This document shows positions 8,446-17,976 of a stretch of 48,001 nucleotides of DNA, one piece after another (within the stretch, counting starts at the first letter, position 1; every line of letters begins with the position of its first letter). Below the pieces are notes generated by a model. The model was not told the DNA's origin and did no database searches. It was given only the letters and a program-made list of their open reading frames with translations. The position numbers and the translations under genes are program-made. The stretch comes from Terriglobia bacterium (lineage in GTDB: Bacteria > Acidobacteriota > Terriglobia > JAIQFV01), in the NCBI GenBank assembly GCA_020073085.1, contig JAIQFV010000039.1:1-48001 (forward strand), in the 5' to 3' direction.

Positions 8446-8922
8446 CTACCCCGCCGCTACCGCTTCTTTCTTGAAGTTATAGAGGGCGGCGCAAACGCAT
8501 CCCAGGATGAGGCACTCGATGAGGCCGAATATAATCCACCACATCAGAATCTTGCCGGGCATCTGCGACCAGCTGTACATTCCCACATTCAGGGGAAGGA
8601 TGGCCAACCCCCAGACCAGTACCCCGTAACGAATGCCTTCACCCAGCCAGCCCTTTCCTTCCACTCCCCGGGTGAAAATATAAGTGAAGAAGAACGCAAA
8701 CAGGAGCTCCGCCGCAAAAATCGCAACACGGAACAGGAACGGAAAGGCACGCCCGGCGCCATCTGGCGAGAGAAACAGCATCGGGGTGCCTCTTTGAAGT
8801 TGCGGGCCGGGCACGTAGGGTTTGTACATATTCGACAGAATCACACCGTGAACAACAATCTCGTAGGCCACAAGAATGACGAAAACCACTAATGCGGCGA
8901 TCAAAAAGCGCTTCATATTCAT
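8446..8922 (-). CDS. Hypothetical membrane protein, four predicted TM helices
   Basis: 158 residues starting MNMKRFLIAALVVFVILVAY. Four hydrophobic segments are visible at about 5-25, 62-84, 98-116 and 124-150, with a polar loop at about 30-58 that contains GPQLQRGTPMLFLSPDG. The C-terminus NFKKEAVAAG is short and basic-polar. The start is well supported: AGGAGG lies eight bases upstream on the coding strand. I do not recognise the family. It stands alone between two non-coding stretches, so context gives no clue to function. Confidence 0.7.
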   Translation of the reverse strand: MNMKRFLIAALVVFVILVAYEIVVHGVILSNMYKPYVPGPQLQRGTPMLFLSPDGAGRAFPFLFRVAIFAAELLFAFFFTYIFTRGVEGKGWLGEGIRYGVLVWGLAILPLNVGMYSWSQMPGKILMWWIIFGLIECLILGCVCAALYNFKKEAVAAG

Positions 8923-9435
8923 AGGTGAATCCTCCTTGAGGTCGGAACATGATAAAAAAATATCGGAGTCAACATCCCCTTACGACAGCGGGGTTAAAGA
9001 GAATCGGGATCGCGCACAGATACTTCGTTGATCGACGGGCTGTTGTGAAATGAATTTATCGCGGGTCACTACCGGATCAAGACAGTGAATCGACAATCCG
9101 AAAACTGACCCGAAGAAGGCTCAAAGGAAAACCTAAGGAAGTAAATCGTTTACGAAAGGATTTGAGATGCCTCCCCCAAAGGGTACCGTGTTGCTCTCAA
9201 TCCTAACCTTGTGATGACCAATATGTTAGACCTTGTACGCCGACAAAGCAAGGAGAGATTTCGTTAAAAACAGTGGGACTGACACCTTCTCGCTCCACCC
9301 GTTCGAAGGTTTCCTCAATCCAGGTGTCTGTCCCTCATCCAAACCGAAAAAAAGGGACAGACACCTGTCTTGGTCTCATTCTCGCGAATTTGTTTGGGAG
9401 AAGGTGTCTGTCCCTGACGTTAGATGCCAGCCCCC
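8923..9435. other. Intergenic region with inverted repeats
   Basis: No gene is supported in this ~510-base gap. The left part, next to the membrane-protein start, must hold its promoter. The right part contains the AGGTGTCTGTCCCT repeats described separately. Confidence 0.5.
9275..9415. repeat. AGGTGTCTGTCCCT repeats with a 14-bp hairpin
   Basis: AGGTGTCTGTCCCT occurs at 9322-9335 and again at 9402-9415. Its exact inverse AGGGACAGACACCT is at 9353-9366, so 9322-9366 can form a perfect 14-bp hairpin with a 17-base loop. A shortened relative, GGGACTGACACCTTCT, is at 9275-9290. The cluster sits about 20 bases beyond the 3' end of the next minus-strand gene and could act in termination or mRNA stability. 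Confidence 0.65.
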
Positions 9436-10482
9436 TTACTTTCCGGGGCTTCTGATCGCCGCACAATTGGAAGCCAGCGGATAGCCGTCTTTATTCACCT
9501 CGCCCTTCTCATCGACCACATACAGGTAGGAACTGCACAGGTCGTTGAGCGGGCCTTTGTTCACAACCACTGTGATCGACGTATCGGACCAGGCGGTGGG
9601 GGTCTGGGGGGCTAACTGTGTGCACGCATGATATCTCGGGGCATTCCCCACCATGACCCTTGCCCAGGTCGTGTCCGCGTACACGTCGTCGGACCAGCCC
9701 ATATTGTTCGAGTCCCAGGGAGGGATCCACCCCTCAATATTATTCCCAACCATGTGGACCACGAAGTTGTTATTCATCAATCCGGGGTTGTACCCGTCTC
9801 GAGTCATTACGCTTCCGCTGCATCTGGACCCGCCATCCATCCGGATATCGAGCGAGCCATCGAAAAGGCCGGGTTTTGAAGAGGACTTAAAAATGAACTC
9901 TTCAGTATGCCACTTGGTATCGGGGATCCTTGTAGTCGGATTCCGTTCATTGCACCAGAAACCGGTGGGGGCGTCCGGGGTCAGGCCCATCGTGCCTACT
10001 CCCCCATTGCTGGCGCCGACCGCAAATGCTGGGGCTTGCATATCGGCCCACATCATCCAGGTAACCCAGCTTTGGGTGACGTTTGTAATTACAAAGTTCA
10101 TCCTGGTTCGCCTGTAGAGGTAGATCCTTCTGCCGTCATCGGTCCAGTACTTGAAATCGGCCCGCAATGTCCAACTCGCCCACTTTCCACTATTGGACTT
10201 GGCTGTTCCGCCGTCATCCGGGGACCACACTAGATTTTGGACCAAGTCCCATCGCGTCTTGATACCCAAGGGGCTGGGATTGATGTCTTTTGAAAAATCG
10301 GCCCAAACATAGGGCTTTGCCGGCTCCTTCGTCCCAAACCCATCTCCCGTGATACGAAGCGTCACCCCGGGCGCCGCAGTCCCAGCAACATGGGTGATTC
10401 CAGGTCCCGCAAGCACTGGGAAAGCAAATCCGAGCGTTCCTATAAGAACGATAGCTGAACTTCTCATACCCTTTAAGAACAT
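9436..10482 (-). CDS. Secreted protein of unknown function, IPT/TIG-like N-terminus (paralogue A)
   Basis: 348 residues from the Met at 10482, which has AAGGGGGA just upstream and gives a clean signal peptide (MFLKGMRSSAIVLIGTLGFAFPVLAG). The open frame extends 29 residues further upstream without a plausible signal. Just after the signal is an IPT/TIG-like stretch (GITHVAGTAAPGVTLRITGDGFG). The middle contains WHTEEFIFKSSS and DGSLDIRMDGG, which look like beta-sandwich strands. The C-terminal part contains DTTWARVMVGNAPRYHAC. The divergent gene at 11383 has the same layout with matching WHAEEYFLRGG, DMTWARVMVCSAPTYATC and KYLYVFD segments, so the two are paralogues. Function unknown; a carbohydrate-binding or matrix role is only a guess. 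Confidence 0.75.
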   Translation of the reverse strand: MFLKGMRSSAIVLIGTLGFAFPVLAGPGITHVAGTAAPGVTLRITGDGFGTKEPAKPYVWADFSKDINPSPLGIKTRWDLVQNLVWSPDDGGTAKSNSGKWASWTLRADFKYWTDDGRRIYLYRRTRMNFVITNVTQSWVTWMMWADMQAPAFAVGASNGGVGTMGLTPDAPTGFWCNERNPTTRIPDTKWHTEEFIFKSSSKPGLFDGSLDIRMDGGSRCSGSVMTRDGYNPGLMNNNFVVHMVGNNIEGWIPPWDSNNMGWSDDVYADTTWARVMVGNAPRYHACTQLAPQTPTAWSDTSITVVVNKGPLNDLCSSYLYVVDEKGEVNKDGYPLASNCAAIRSPGK

Positions 10483-11382
10483 CCAATCCCCCTTATTTCT
10501 ATCTTCAAGGATTCCAGTCGTGTCTCCCGCACTTCCGAGCTCACCTGCCACGAATGGCTGCGTCATCATAACATCGGTTGAGTTCGTCTGTGCTCATGAA
10601 CCGGTATAAGAGAATCTCAGGGGTGTCTTCCCCCCAGGATTCCCTTGAATCTGCAGGTGCTTTTTTCTTTCCCAGCCTACCCCAGAATCTTTGCAATTTT
10701 TTGACAGATCAACGAGCAGGTCCAGCACTAAGAATTGCCGGCAGGGTAGGCCCTCGGCAACCGCCCATACCAACCAGCACAGGATCATGTTCACCGTCGC
10801 AAGAATCAGGGAATTCTTCCCCTTTCACTCCCGGTGATTACTCAACTGCAATTTGAAGGTTCCACATCGGGTTGATAAAACATGATTTACTAAAATCGTT
10901 GGTTTGGCGCAAAAAATGCAATTCTCGTTGAGACTCGGAAAGGGTCGGTGTGTTTTATCCTCAGGGATCCCAGTTTTGCCCGGTCAGACTCCTTCAGCCC
11001 ACGCGATGAACAAAGATGCGATTATCAAGGGTACCAATTCAATCATCTCTCTTGCGTGAGTGGGGCATTGCGATTTGAAATTCATCGTCCATCAGGTATA
11101 TTCATTTGCTCCAGGCAGTAATAAAGCCATCAGGAATTCTGCATGCAAGCCAGGAGGGCATCCCGGGGCATGAAAGGTCCCGGGGAGTGGATGCCCTCCG
11201 CCAACCTAGAAATTTCAGGGAACCTGTGACGCGGGTCACTCATCGATTTCCATTAGGCCATTAAGCTGATCAGCGCGTCATGGTTGCATTTGAAATCGTT
11301 GATGCTATATTCATCGGGGATCGAACGCACTCGAACGAGTCCCTGATTCGAGACGTTCGATAACAATGAGGTGAGGACTCCA
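10483..11382. other. Divergent intergenic region with one inverted repeat
   Basis: This 900-base region separates two divergently transcribed paralogues and should contain both promoters. I see no gene in it. An 11-bp inverted repeat is present: GGAGGGCATCC (11153-11163) and GGATGCCCTCC (11189-11199), with GC-rich inner sequence. Its position about 185 bases before the plus-strand start fits either a regulatory structure or a repeat remnant. Confidence 0.5.
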
Positions 11383-12477
11383 ATGCCATTGCTGAGATTC
11401 AAGCATGTGACCGGATTATTCATCAGCCTTGTATCGGCTTGCAGTCTGACGCTCGCCCAGCCGAGGATTGATTCTGTGTCTGGCAGTCCGGCGGATGGAG
11501 CGACACTGACGATTACGGGTGTCAACTTCGGCGCCAAGAGTCCCGCGGCCCCCAAAGTCTATGCGAGTTGCAGGACCAGCCTGAATCCCGATGGACCTAG
11601 TATTGCCAGGGCTTGGAATTCGGTTGAAAACATGGCATGGTCCAGCGATAACGGTGGAACGTGCAAAGCCAGTACGGGAGTAGCACCCGATGGAAATTCG
11701 CTGGCATGGGGACTTGAACTCACCGATACGTGGGTAGCGACAGCAGGATCATCTTTCGTTTATACCTATCGTCGCCAGATGGCAAACTTTACAGCCAGTC
11801 AATCAAGTCAAAACCAGAAAGACTTTCGAATCTGGGCCGATAACGGGAAGGGTGGAAATGCCACTCCCGACGCGGGAGCACACAACTACGAAGGGGCGTT
11901 CATTGTTGAGTTGGAGCAAACCGTGGGTGGGTACTGCACCGGAGATTTCAATCCAAATATGGCACTCTCAGACACCAATTGGCATGCTGAAGAGTATTTT
12001 CTCAGAGGAGGGACTGCCTGCGGCTCTGGGGGAGGTCAATTTAGTTTCAGAAGAGACGGTGCGCTCAAATGTAACGTCTCGGGCTTTAATACCTGTTCCT
12101 CTGCTACTGGGAGTAAACCGCTAGTTCGCAATTACGTTTTTCTGATGGAAAACGAAAACATGGTCGCTGATCCCTGGAATCCTGCCTGGTCAAACAACAA
12201 CAGGGTATGGGCAAAAGATATCTATGGCGACATGACATGGGCCCGGGTGATGGTGTGCAGCGCACCCACCTATGCGACTTGCACGGACCCGACAATTCAA
12301 TTGCCGACAGCCTGGGGTCCCGGTTCGATAACGGTCACCTTAAACCAGGGAGGGCTGGCTTCCTTGGCGGGCAAGTATTTGTATGTTTTTGATTCCAGCA
12401 ACACCGTGAATCCCAGTGGATTTCAACTGACGTCCACCGCAGGGGTGCAAACCCCCGCCCACCTGACAGTGCAATAG
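11383..12477 (+). CDS. Secreted protein of unknown function, IPT/TIG-like N-terminus (paralogue B)
   Basis: 364 residues from the ATG at 11383, preceded by GAGGTGAGG with good spacing; a GTG four codons upstream is an alternative. The signal peptide is MPLLRFKHVTGLFISLVSAC followed by SLTLAQ. An IPT/TIG-like segment follows (PRIDSVSGSPADGATLTITG). It shares the layout and several motifs with the divergent gene at 9436-10482: EN(M/L)(A/V)W near the start, W-H-x-E-E in the middle, TWARVMV near the end, and a terminal strand ending KYLYVFD. It is richer in cysteine than its paralogue (CTGDFN, GTACGSG, CNVSGFNTC). It is not a recognised enzyme. The gene is isolated; an exported structural or binding protein is the most that can be inferred. 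Confidence 0.75.
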   Translation: MPLLRFKHVTGLFISLVSACSLTLAQPRIDSVSGSPADGATLTITGVNFGAKSPAAPKVYASCRTSLNPDGPSIARAWNSVENMAWSSDNGGTCKASTGVAPDGNSLAWGLELTDTWVATAGSSFVYTYRRQMANFTASQSSQNQKDFRIWADNGKGGNATPDAGAHNYEGAFIVELEQTVGGYCTGDFNPNMALSDTNWHAEEYFLRGGTACGSGGGQFSFRRDGALKCNVSGFNTCSSATGSKPLVRNYVFLMENENMVADPWNPAWSNNNRVWAKDIYGDMTWARVMVCSAPTYATCTDPTIQLPTAWGPGSITVTLNQGGLASLAGKYLYVFDSSNTVNPSGFQLTSTAGVQTPAHLTVQ

Positions 12478-12619
12478 AGGAGCCTGGAACTTAATCCTCC
12501 CGGGCAACCCGAAAATCAGAAATTACGCGAAGCACGATTAAGTGAATTGAAGCCTGAAACACGTCCACCACGTCGTGTAAGGGCAATGCCACGACCCGCC
12601 GTCATTCCTTCAACCGCAC

Positions 12620-14515
12620 TCAATTCTGGCAATACCTCTCGTACCATTTCTGAAAGATCATCAGCGAAAAGATGAGCTTGTCGTTCAATTCCCGCCCTCC
12701 GAAGTGCTCGTGGAGGACCTTCTTTGCAAAGTCAGGTTTGAACAGCCCGTGCTTGCGCAAGTTGTCATGAGAGAGCAGTTCTTCCGCATACTCTTTCAGA
12801 TCACTTTTCAGCCACGATGCCATGGGCGAGGCGAATCCTTGTTTTCTATGATTGATCACCTCCGGGGGCAAAAATTCCCTGGCCATTTTCTTCAGGAGAT
12901 ACTTCTTCTTGAGTCCACGGACCTTCATGCCGGAGGGGATCGTGACACAGAATTCGACCAGCTTGTGGTCCACGAAAGGAACCCTCAGCTCCAGGGAATG
13001 GTGCATGCTCAGACGGTCAGAGAGGGCCAGGATATCGTCCGGAAGATACATTTTCAAATCCTGGTACATGGCCCGATCCAGCAGATCCCGGGCGTTCAAT
13101 GAGGTAAAATACTGGGTGGCCAAACCTTCGGTCTCTGCCGGTCGCAATTGTTTCAACACCTCTTCGGAATAAAACTCTCCTCTTCCCTTTTCATCCAGGA
13201 CGGAGAGGTATCCCCCGTACCGGTCCGCAGGATTCCTGTCGGCCGAACGGACGAATCGTTTCAGGTGATTGATCCGGTAGTGCCCACTTGGCTGTTCTGG
13301 CAACATACCGACAATAGGCTGGACAATCCCGCGCCTCAGCATCGATGGAATCCGCTGATAATGATTGCTCAATGCCAGCCCCAGGTACCGCTCATAGCCC
13401 CCGAACAGCTCATCCCCTCCCAACCCGGTCAATGCCACCGTCACATGTTGTCTCGCCAACTTGCAGATGTAATAAGTGGGAATGACGGAGTCATCGGCAA
13501 ACGGCTCGTCAAACGACTCGACGATGAAGTCAATGATTTCCTCCAAGTGAGGCTGGACCTCAAATTCGTGGTATTCAACCCCGTATCTTCCGGCAACCTG
13601 CTTGGCATACGCGCGCTCGTCCAGATAGCCGCCAATCCGGCCGCCAAATCCCATCGTGAAAGCGCGGACTGGAGCGTCGCTGCTGCGCGCCATCGAGGCG
13701 ACCACCATCCCGGAATCCACTCCACCGCTCAGAAAAACGCCCAGCGGCACTTCACTCATCAGGTGGGATTTGACCGTTTCATCAAACAGATGAATGAACT
13801 CATGGGTGAAGTCCGCTTCGCTCTTCTTCAAGTCGGGACGGAACTCAAAATCCCAGTACTTCTCGATTTTGACCCCGCTCGAATCGCATCGAATCGAGTG
13901 GCCCGCGTCGAGCTTCCTGATGCCTTTGAATATGGTCAATGGAGAGGGAATGTAGGCGTACGTGAAGTAGGCATCCAAAGCTGAAAAATCAATCTCCCGC
14001 GATAGAGTCTCGTCCTCGAGAAGAGCCTTCATCTCGGAGGCGAAGAGCATCCTGTTTCCTTGCACGGAATAGAAGAGAGGCTTAATGCCCAATCTGTCGC
14101 GGGCAATGAACAAGCTGTTGTCTCTCTGGTTCAGTATGGCAAAGGCAAACATTCCCCTCAAATGGCTCACGCAGTCTTCACCAAACTCCTCGTAGAGGTG
14201 GACAATGCACTCCGTGTCTGAGGTGGTGGTGAATTTGTGCCCTTTCTTGATCAGCTCATCTTTGATTTCAAGGTAGTTATAAATCTCTCCATTCTGAACA
14301 ACCCACAGTGACTTGTCCTCGTTCGGGATGGGCTGGTGTCCTGTTTCAACTCCGATGATGCTCAACCTCCTTGCCCCCAGCCCGGCATTTTGCCAGGCGT
14401 ATTGTCCCTGGTCGTCTGGACCCCGATGTCTGAGCCTGTCGCACATCTTTAAAAGAAGGGCAGGATCGGCCCTTTTCTGTTGATCAAATTGGTAACATCC
14501 TACGATTCCGCACAT
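12620..14515 (-). CDS. asnB: Asparagine-synthase-like glutamine amidotransferase of the EPS locus
   Basis: 631 residues, the normal size for glutamine-dependent asparagine synthase. Cys2 in MCGIVGCY is the N-terminal nucleophile that releases ammonia from glutamine (class II amidotransferase). The synthetase half has the PP-loop SGGVDS at 263-268. Members of this family are common in exopolysaccharide clusters, including those of the exosortase-A type, where they probably amidate sugar carboxylates rather than make asparagine; that role is inference. It is the last gene of the minus-strand EPS locus, 35 bases after a glycosyltransferase gene. No truncation is seen. Confidence 0.9.
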   Translation of the reverse strand: MCGIVGCYQFDQQKRADPALLLKMCDRLRHRGPDDQGQYAWQNAGLGARRLSIIGVETGHQPIPNEDKSLWVVQNGEIYNYLEIKDELIKKGHKFTTTSDTECIVHLYEEFGEDCVSHLRGMFAFAILNQRDNSLFIARDRLGIKPLFYSVQGNRMLFASEMKALLEDETLSREIDFSALDAYFTYAYIPSPLTIFKGIRKLDAGHSIRCDSSGVKIEKYWDFEFRPDLKKSEADFTHEFIHLFDETVKSHLMSEVPLGVFLSGGVDSGMVVASMARSSDAPVRAFTMGFGGRIGGYLDERAYAKQVAGRYGVEYHEFEVQPHLEEIIDFIVESFDEPFADDSVIPTYYICKLARQHVTVALTGLGGDELFGGYERYLGLALSNHYQRIPSMLRRGIVQPIVGMLPEQPSGHYRINHLKRFVRSADRNPADRYGGYLSVLDEKGRGEFYSEEVLKQLRPAETEGLATQYFTSLNARDLLDRAMYQDLKMYLPDDILALSDRLSMHHSLELRVPFVDHKLVEFCVTIPSGMKVRGLKKKYLLKKMAREFLPPEVINHRKQGFASPMASWLKSDLKEYAEELLSHDNLRKHGLFKPDFAKKVLHEHFGGRELNDKLIFSLMIFQKWYERYCQN

Positions 14516-14550
14516 AGGCTTAAAATGGTTGCCGTCACGAAAATTCCAGA

Positions 14551-15519
14551 CTAATGAACCATGCTGCTTAAACGCGAAACAAGCTCATTCCTCCGACCGG
14601 CCCACTCAATCTCCAATCCTTTCTTAAGAACCTTGACATCTTCCCTGAGGCTGGGCAACTGCGAAATCGCCAGCCTTACGGCCTCAGAAATCTCTTGTGC
14701 AGTATTCTCTGTAAACACCGTTCCCCGATGGAAATATTTCCGGAGTGCAACCGTGTCGGTCAAGATGACTGGCTTCTCCAACGATACCGCTTCATAGGCG
14801 CCACACACAAGGCAATCATCCATATAAGTCAGGTCCAGGATGATGTCAGCACTCCTGAGTAGCATGATGTAATCGCCGTTCGATAAGTACCCTGTCAAGA
14901 TCAAATTCGAAGGTAAGCGGTCGGTCTTAATACCTGAGACCTTCCTGGGACTCCCAGTCACATAAACATGGCAATGACCGATCAATCTCCTCGCGGCTTC
15001 GATGATCTCCCGGTAGGGCTCGTCCTTTGCAAAGGTTGAAATGCATACAATATTGACCTTCCCCTCCAAATCCATCCGCTTCCCCTCGGGAAAGGCAGGT
15101 AGTTTATCTTCCAGAACAAACGGGGTTCCCCCTTCTTGTTTGACGTGCTCTGCCAAGCCAGGGTTCGTCACAACCGTAAGGTCAGCCTTCCTCTGAATGA
15201 ATCGGCACATAAAGTGCAGCCAACTCGATCTCGAGAGGAAGGGAGCCAATCCTTCATTGTGAGCATCCACAACCAGGACATACCGAAATACCCTCTTCAA
15301 TAACACTGCCCACGCCGAAAGAACGATCGATGGATTCTGGACGACAAGCCCCCTCGGCCTATTTCGAATGAGAACCTGAAGTGTCCACAGCAATAAATAC
15401 GGGTGCTTGATCCATCGGGGCAGATCGATCGATTTTTCAAAAAGTCTTATCCCCAGATCTGCGGCCAGACCCTGCGTTCTCCGGTGTTTTTCCCAACTGA
15501 TCCATATCCACTGGCTCAT
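14551..15519 (-). CDS. Glycosyltransferase, GT4-like
   Basis: 322 residues, soluble, shorter than most GT4 enzymes. The N-terminal half has Rossmann-like strands with VVQNPSIVLSAWAVLL and VLVVDAHNEG. The C-terminal half has a nucleotide-sugar-binding pattern ending in CGAYEAVSLEKPVIL, the E-x(n)-E region of GT4 enzymes, where the active-site glutamates bind the donor sugar. The start codon overlaps the upstream glycosyltransferase stop by four bases (15516-15519), so the two are coupled. It probably adds one sugar to the lipid-linked EPS repeat unit on the cytoplasmic face; donor and acceptor cannot be read from sequence. Confidence 0.75.
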   Translation of the reverse strand: MSQWIWISWEKHRRTQGLAADLGIRLFEKSIDLPRWIKHPYLLLWTLQVLIRNRPRGLVVQNPSIVLSAWAVLLKRVFRYVLVVDAHNEGLAPFLSRSSWLHFMCRFIQRKADLTVVTNPGLAEHVKQEGGTPFVLEDKLPAFPEGKRMDLEGKVNIVCISTFAKDEPYREIIEAARRLIGHCHVYVTGSPRKVSGIKTDRLPSNLILTGYLSNGDYIMLLRSADIILDLTYMDDCLVCGAYEAVSLEKPVILTDTVALRKYFHRGTVFTENTAQEISEAVRLAISQLPSLREDVKVLKKGLEIEWAGRRNELVSRLSSMVH

Positions 15520-16682
15520 GAGTTTGCACTAAGAGTTCGCCTGGCACCTCTTCTGGCGAGCTCTCGAAACGTCTCTGTATATTCCTTCACCTGCCGATCC
15601 ACGCCGAATTCCGTGCGGACTCGCTTGTACCCCGCCATTCCCATCTGTCTAGCCTTTTGCGGATCCCTCATTAGATCGATTATCCGTTCTGCCAGGGCCC
15701 TCGCATCCCCGGGCTCAACCAAATAGCCGCTGACACCTTGTTCGACTAGCTCGGGGACCCCCCCCACGCTCGTAGCCACAACCGGCTTCTTGTGGATGAA
15801 GGCTTCAAGAATGACAAGTGGCATTCCCTCAGTGAACGAAGGGAGGACACACAAATCCATTTGGGAATAGAAGGCCTGGATATCCCTCCTGAATCCGGGA
15901 AAAATGACATTTCTCTCCAAGCCAAGTTCACGTGAGCGGGCCCGGAGGAAGGGCGCTTCCCGACCATCCCCCAGGATCATAAACCTGGCATTTGGGAACG
16001 ACTCGACTACGCTCGCGGCAGCGTCCATTAAGACGTCCAACCCTTTCTCTTTGCTCAACCTTCCAGCAAAGACCACCAGGGGATCGGATTCATCCATTGA
16101 AAACTCCCGCCGGACGTCACTGAATACCTCATTAGTACAGAGTTCCACATCGATTCCGTTCGGTATAACCCTCATCCGGTGCGGCTTCACACCGATCCTT
16201 GCCAATTTCTTTCCGCTCTCGCGTGAGACCGCAATGACCCTGTCGAAGCATCTCAAGAAGAGATTATCCATTGATTCGTATAAACGCATTCTGGCGCTCT
16301 CCGATGTCCGCCCATGAAAGACAGCCACAATGGGTATTTTCAACAACCGCCCCGCAAGCAAGCCAAAAAAATCGGATTTATAGTCCTGGGTGCAAATAAT
16401 CTCTATGCTTTGGTCGTGGACCATGCGGATGATCTTTCTCAGCGTTGAAAAAAAGGAGATCGGACCCTCCTTCAACGCGTAGCAGCTGATACCGCAATGA
16501 GAAAGCGCCTGAAGGAAGTCATTTCCCCCATCCTTCTGTTCATTAAAGGCACCCACGACATATTTGCAGTCATGGGCCGCAATGTATTTCAGGTGGCTCA
16601 GTATCAACTTCTCCGGGCTCCCTAGGAACGGGCTTGCACGCAGGAAAAGAATAGTAACGGTGTTCGTCATCCTAGATCTCAT
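15516..16682 (-). CDS. Glycosyltransferase, GT4 family
   Basis: 388 residues with the GT-B double Rossmann layout. The N-terminal domain carries ILFLRASPFLGSPEKLIL. The C-terminal domain shows VVFAGRLSKEKGLDVLMDA (donor phosphate binding) and PSFTEGMPLVILEAF, the EX7E-type motif of retaining GT4 enzymes, then KPVVATSVGGVPELVEQG. This is a complete, typical member. The Met five codons in is an alternative start; neither has a strong ribosome binding site. Its stop overlaps the next gene's start. It is likely to act on the EPS repeat unit. Confidence 0.88.
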   Translation of the reverse strand: MRSRMTNTVTILFLRASPFLGSPEKLILSHLKYIAAHDCKYVVGAFNEQKDGGNDFLQALSHCGISCYALKEGPISFFSTLRKIIRMVHDQSIEIICTQDYKSDFFGLLAGRLLKIPIVAVFHGRTSESARMRLYESMDNLFLRCFDRVIAVSRESGKKLARIGVKPHRMRVIPNGIDVELCTNEVFSDVRREFSMDESDPLVVFAGRLSKEKGLDVLMDAAASVVESFPNARFMILGDGREAPFLRARSRELGLERNVIFPGFRRDIQAFYSQMDLCVLPSFTEGMPLVILEAFIHKKPVVATSVGGVPELVEQGVSGYLVEPGDARALAERIIDLMRDPQKARQMGMAGYKRVRTEFGVDRQVKEYTETFRELARRGARRTLSANS

Positions 16683-16788
16683 TCAAGGTGGAGTGACCGC
16701 GCAGGAAGGAAACCAACCCAATATCTTTGTCCGGCGTCCTCCAATTCGGATTCCAATTACTTGCACCTCATCTGTTACCAAAGCCCGG

Positions 16789-17976
16789 TTAACCCGCACC
16801 AGCAGGAACAGTTCCCTTCATGCGATGATTGATCGCCTCATCAAACAGATTATCGAGTTTCGCGGCCGACACCCTAGAATCAAACCTGGATTTCGCGATC
16901 GGAATGAACCGCCTTGCTTCCTCTTTATACCTCATTTCATCGCTCACAAATCTGCGCATTCCTTCCGCAATCGAATGCGAATCGCCCGCTTCGACCATGA
17001 TCGCCGGGGTATCTTTGACCGCTTCCCGCAGGCCGATGCAGTTCGAAGCGATCACAGGAACCCCTGCGATCATTCCTTCTGTTGCCAGAAGCCCAAAAGC
17101 CTCCCAGAGCGATGGCATGACCACCGCATCCATCTCCCTCATCACCGGAGCGACCTTGGGGATGAAACCGGAGAACAGGAAGTAATTCGACAGCCCCTTC
17201 CGCGCAATGATCGCTTTGTATTCCCGAATAAAGGCCCCATCGTTAACAGCCACCACCTTGAAGTCCCGCTTGATCCCGTTGCCCTTCGCGATCTCCTCCA
17301 CTGCATCGATGAGGACCGTGAATCCCTTGGCCGGCATGAACCGGCCGAAAAAACCAAACAACACCACCTCGTCGCCGATCCCATTGTCCTTCCTGAACGT
17401 CGAACCCCCCTCGATTGAGCCTTGATCGAATTCCTCAACTGAAATTCCATTCATGATGACCGCAAGCTTTGATGGATGTCTTCGCAGGACGGGAAGGTAC
17501 TCCACCAGATTCTCCTGCGCGTCATGGCTCACCGATTGAATCACGTCAGCCCGCGAGAGCAGAAAGCCCAGAATCTTTCTTTTGAGCGGGCCGAGCCATC
17601 CAGCGAATTGATCCTGCCGGAGAACTTCGTGAGGGGTCACCACATGACAAGTACGTGAGAAGACACTTGCTAGGACAGCCACCATGGCGGCCGTGTAGCC
17701 CTGGGAATGGATCAGGTCCCAATGCCTTCGGCCCCTGATCATCAAAAACATCCTCCAAATCATCCCGGCCAATGGATGCCGCCCCTCGACCTCAACCAGA
17801 TTCACCCCGAATTTCTCAAGATCCTTTAGGATAAGCTGTGCCTCATCGCCTTGAACCGTGAGGATGGTGAATTCGTACTTTTGTTCATCTAGATGCCCGT
17901 AAGTGTACTTCAGGTAGGTCCGGATACCCCCCACAGGATGCCTGATCACAGTCAATATTCTGATTCTCTCGCTCAT
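16789..17976 (-). CDS. Glycosyltransferase, GT4 family
   Basis: 395 residues from the ATG at 17976, which forms an ATGA overlap with the stop of the upstream polymerase gene. The open frame continues 47 residues further upstream, but that part lies inside the polymerase gene in another frame. The N-terminus reads MSERIRILTVIRHPVGGIRT, a glycine-rich acceptor-side loop. VVLFGFFGRFMPAKGFTVLI and PSLWEAFGLLATEGM are the C-terminal GT4 motifs. Translational coupling to the Wzy-like gene supports a role in the same EPS pathway. A 106-base gap separates it from the next glycosyltransferase. Confidence 0.88.
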   Translation of the reverse strand: MSERIRILTVIRHPVGGIRTYLKYTYGHLDEQKYEFTILTVQGDEAQLILKDLEKFGVNLVEVEGRHPLAGMIWRMFLMIRGRRHWDLIHSQGYTAAMVAVLASVFSRTCHVVTPHEVLRQDQFAGWLGPLKRKILGFLLSRADVIQSVSHDAQENLVEYLPVLRRHPSKLAVIMNGISVEEFDQGSIEGGSTFRKDNGIGDEVVLFGFFGRFMPAKGFTVLIDAVEEIAKGNGIKRDFKVVAVNDGAFIREYKAIIARKGLSNYFLFSGFIPKVAPVMREMDAVVMPSLWEAFGLLATEGMIAGVPVIASNCIGLREAVKDTPAIMVEAGDSHSIAEGMRRFVSDEMRYKEEARRFIPIAKSRFDSRVSAAKLDNLFDEAINHRMKGTVPAGAG

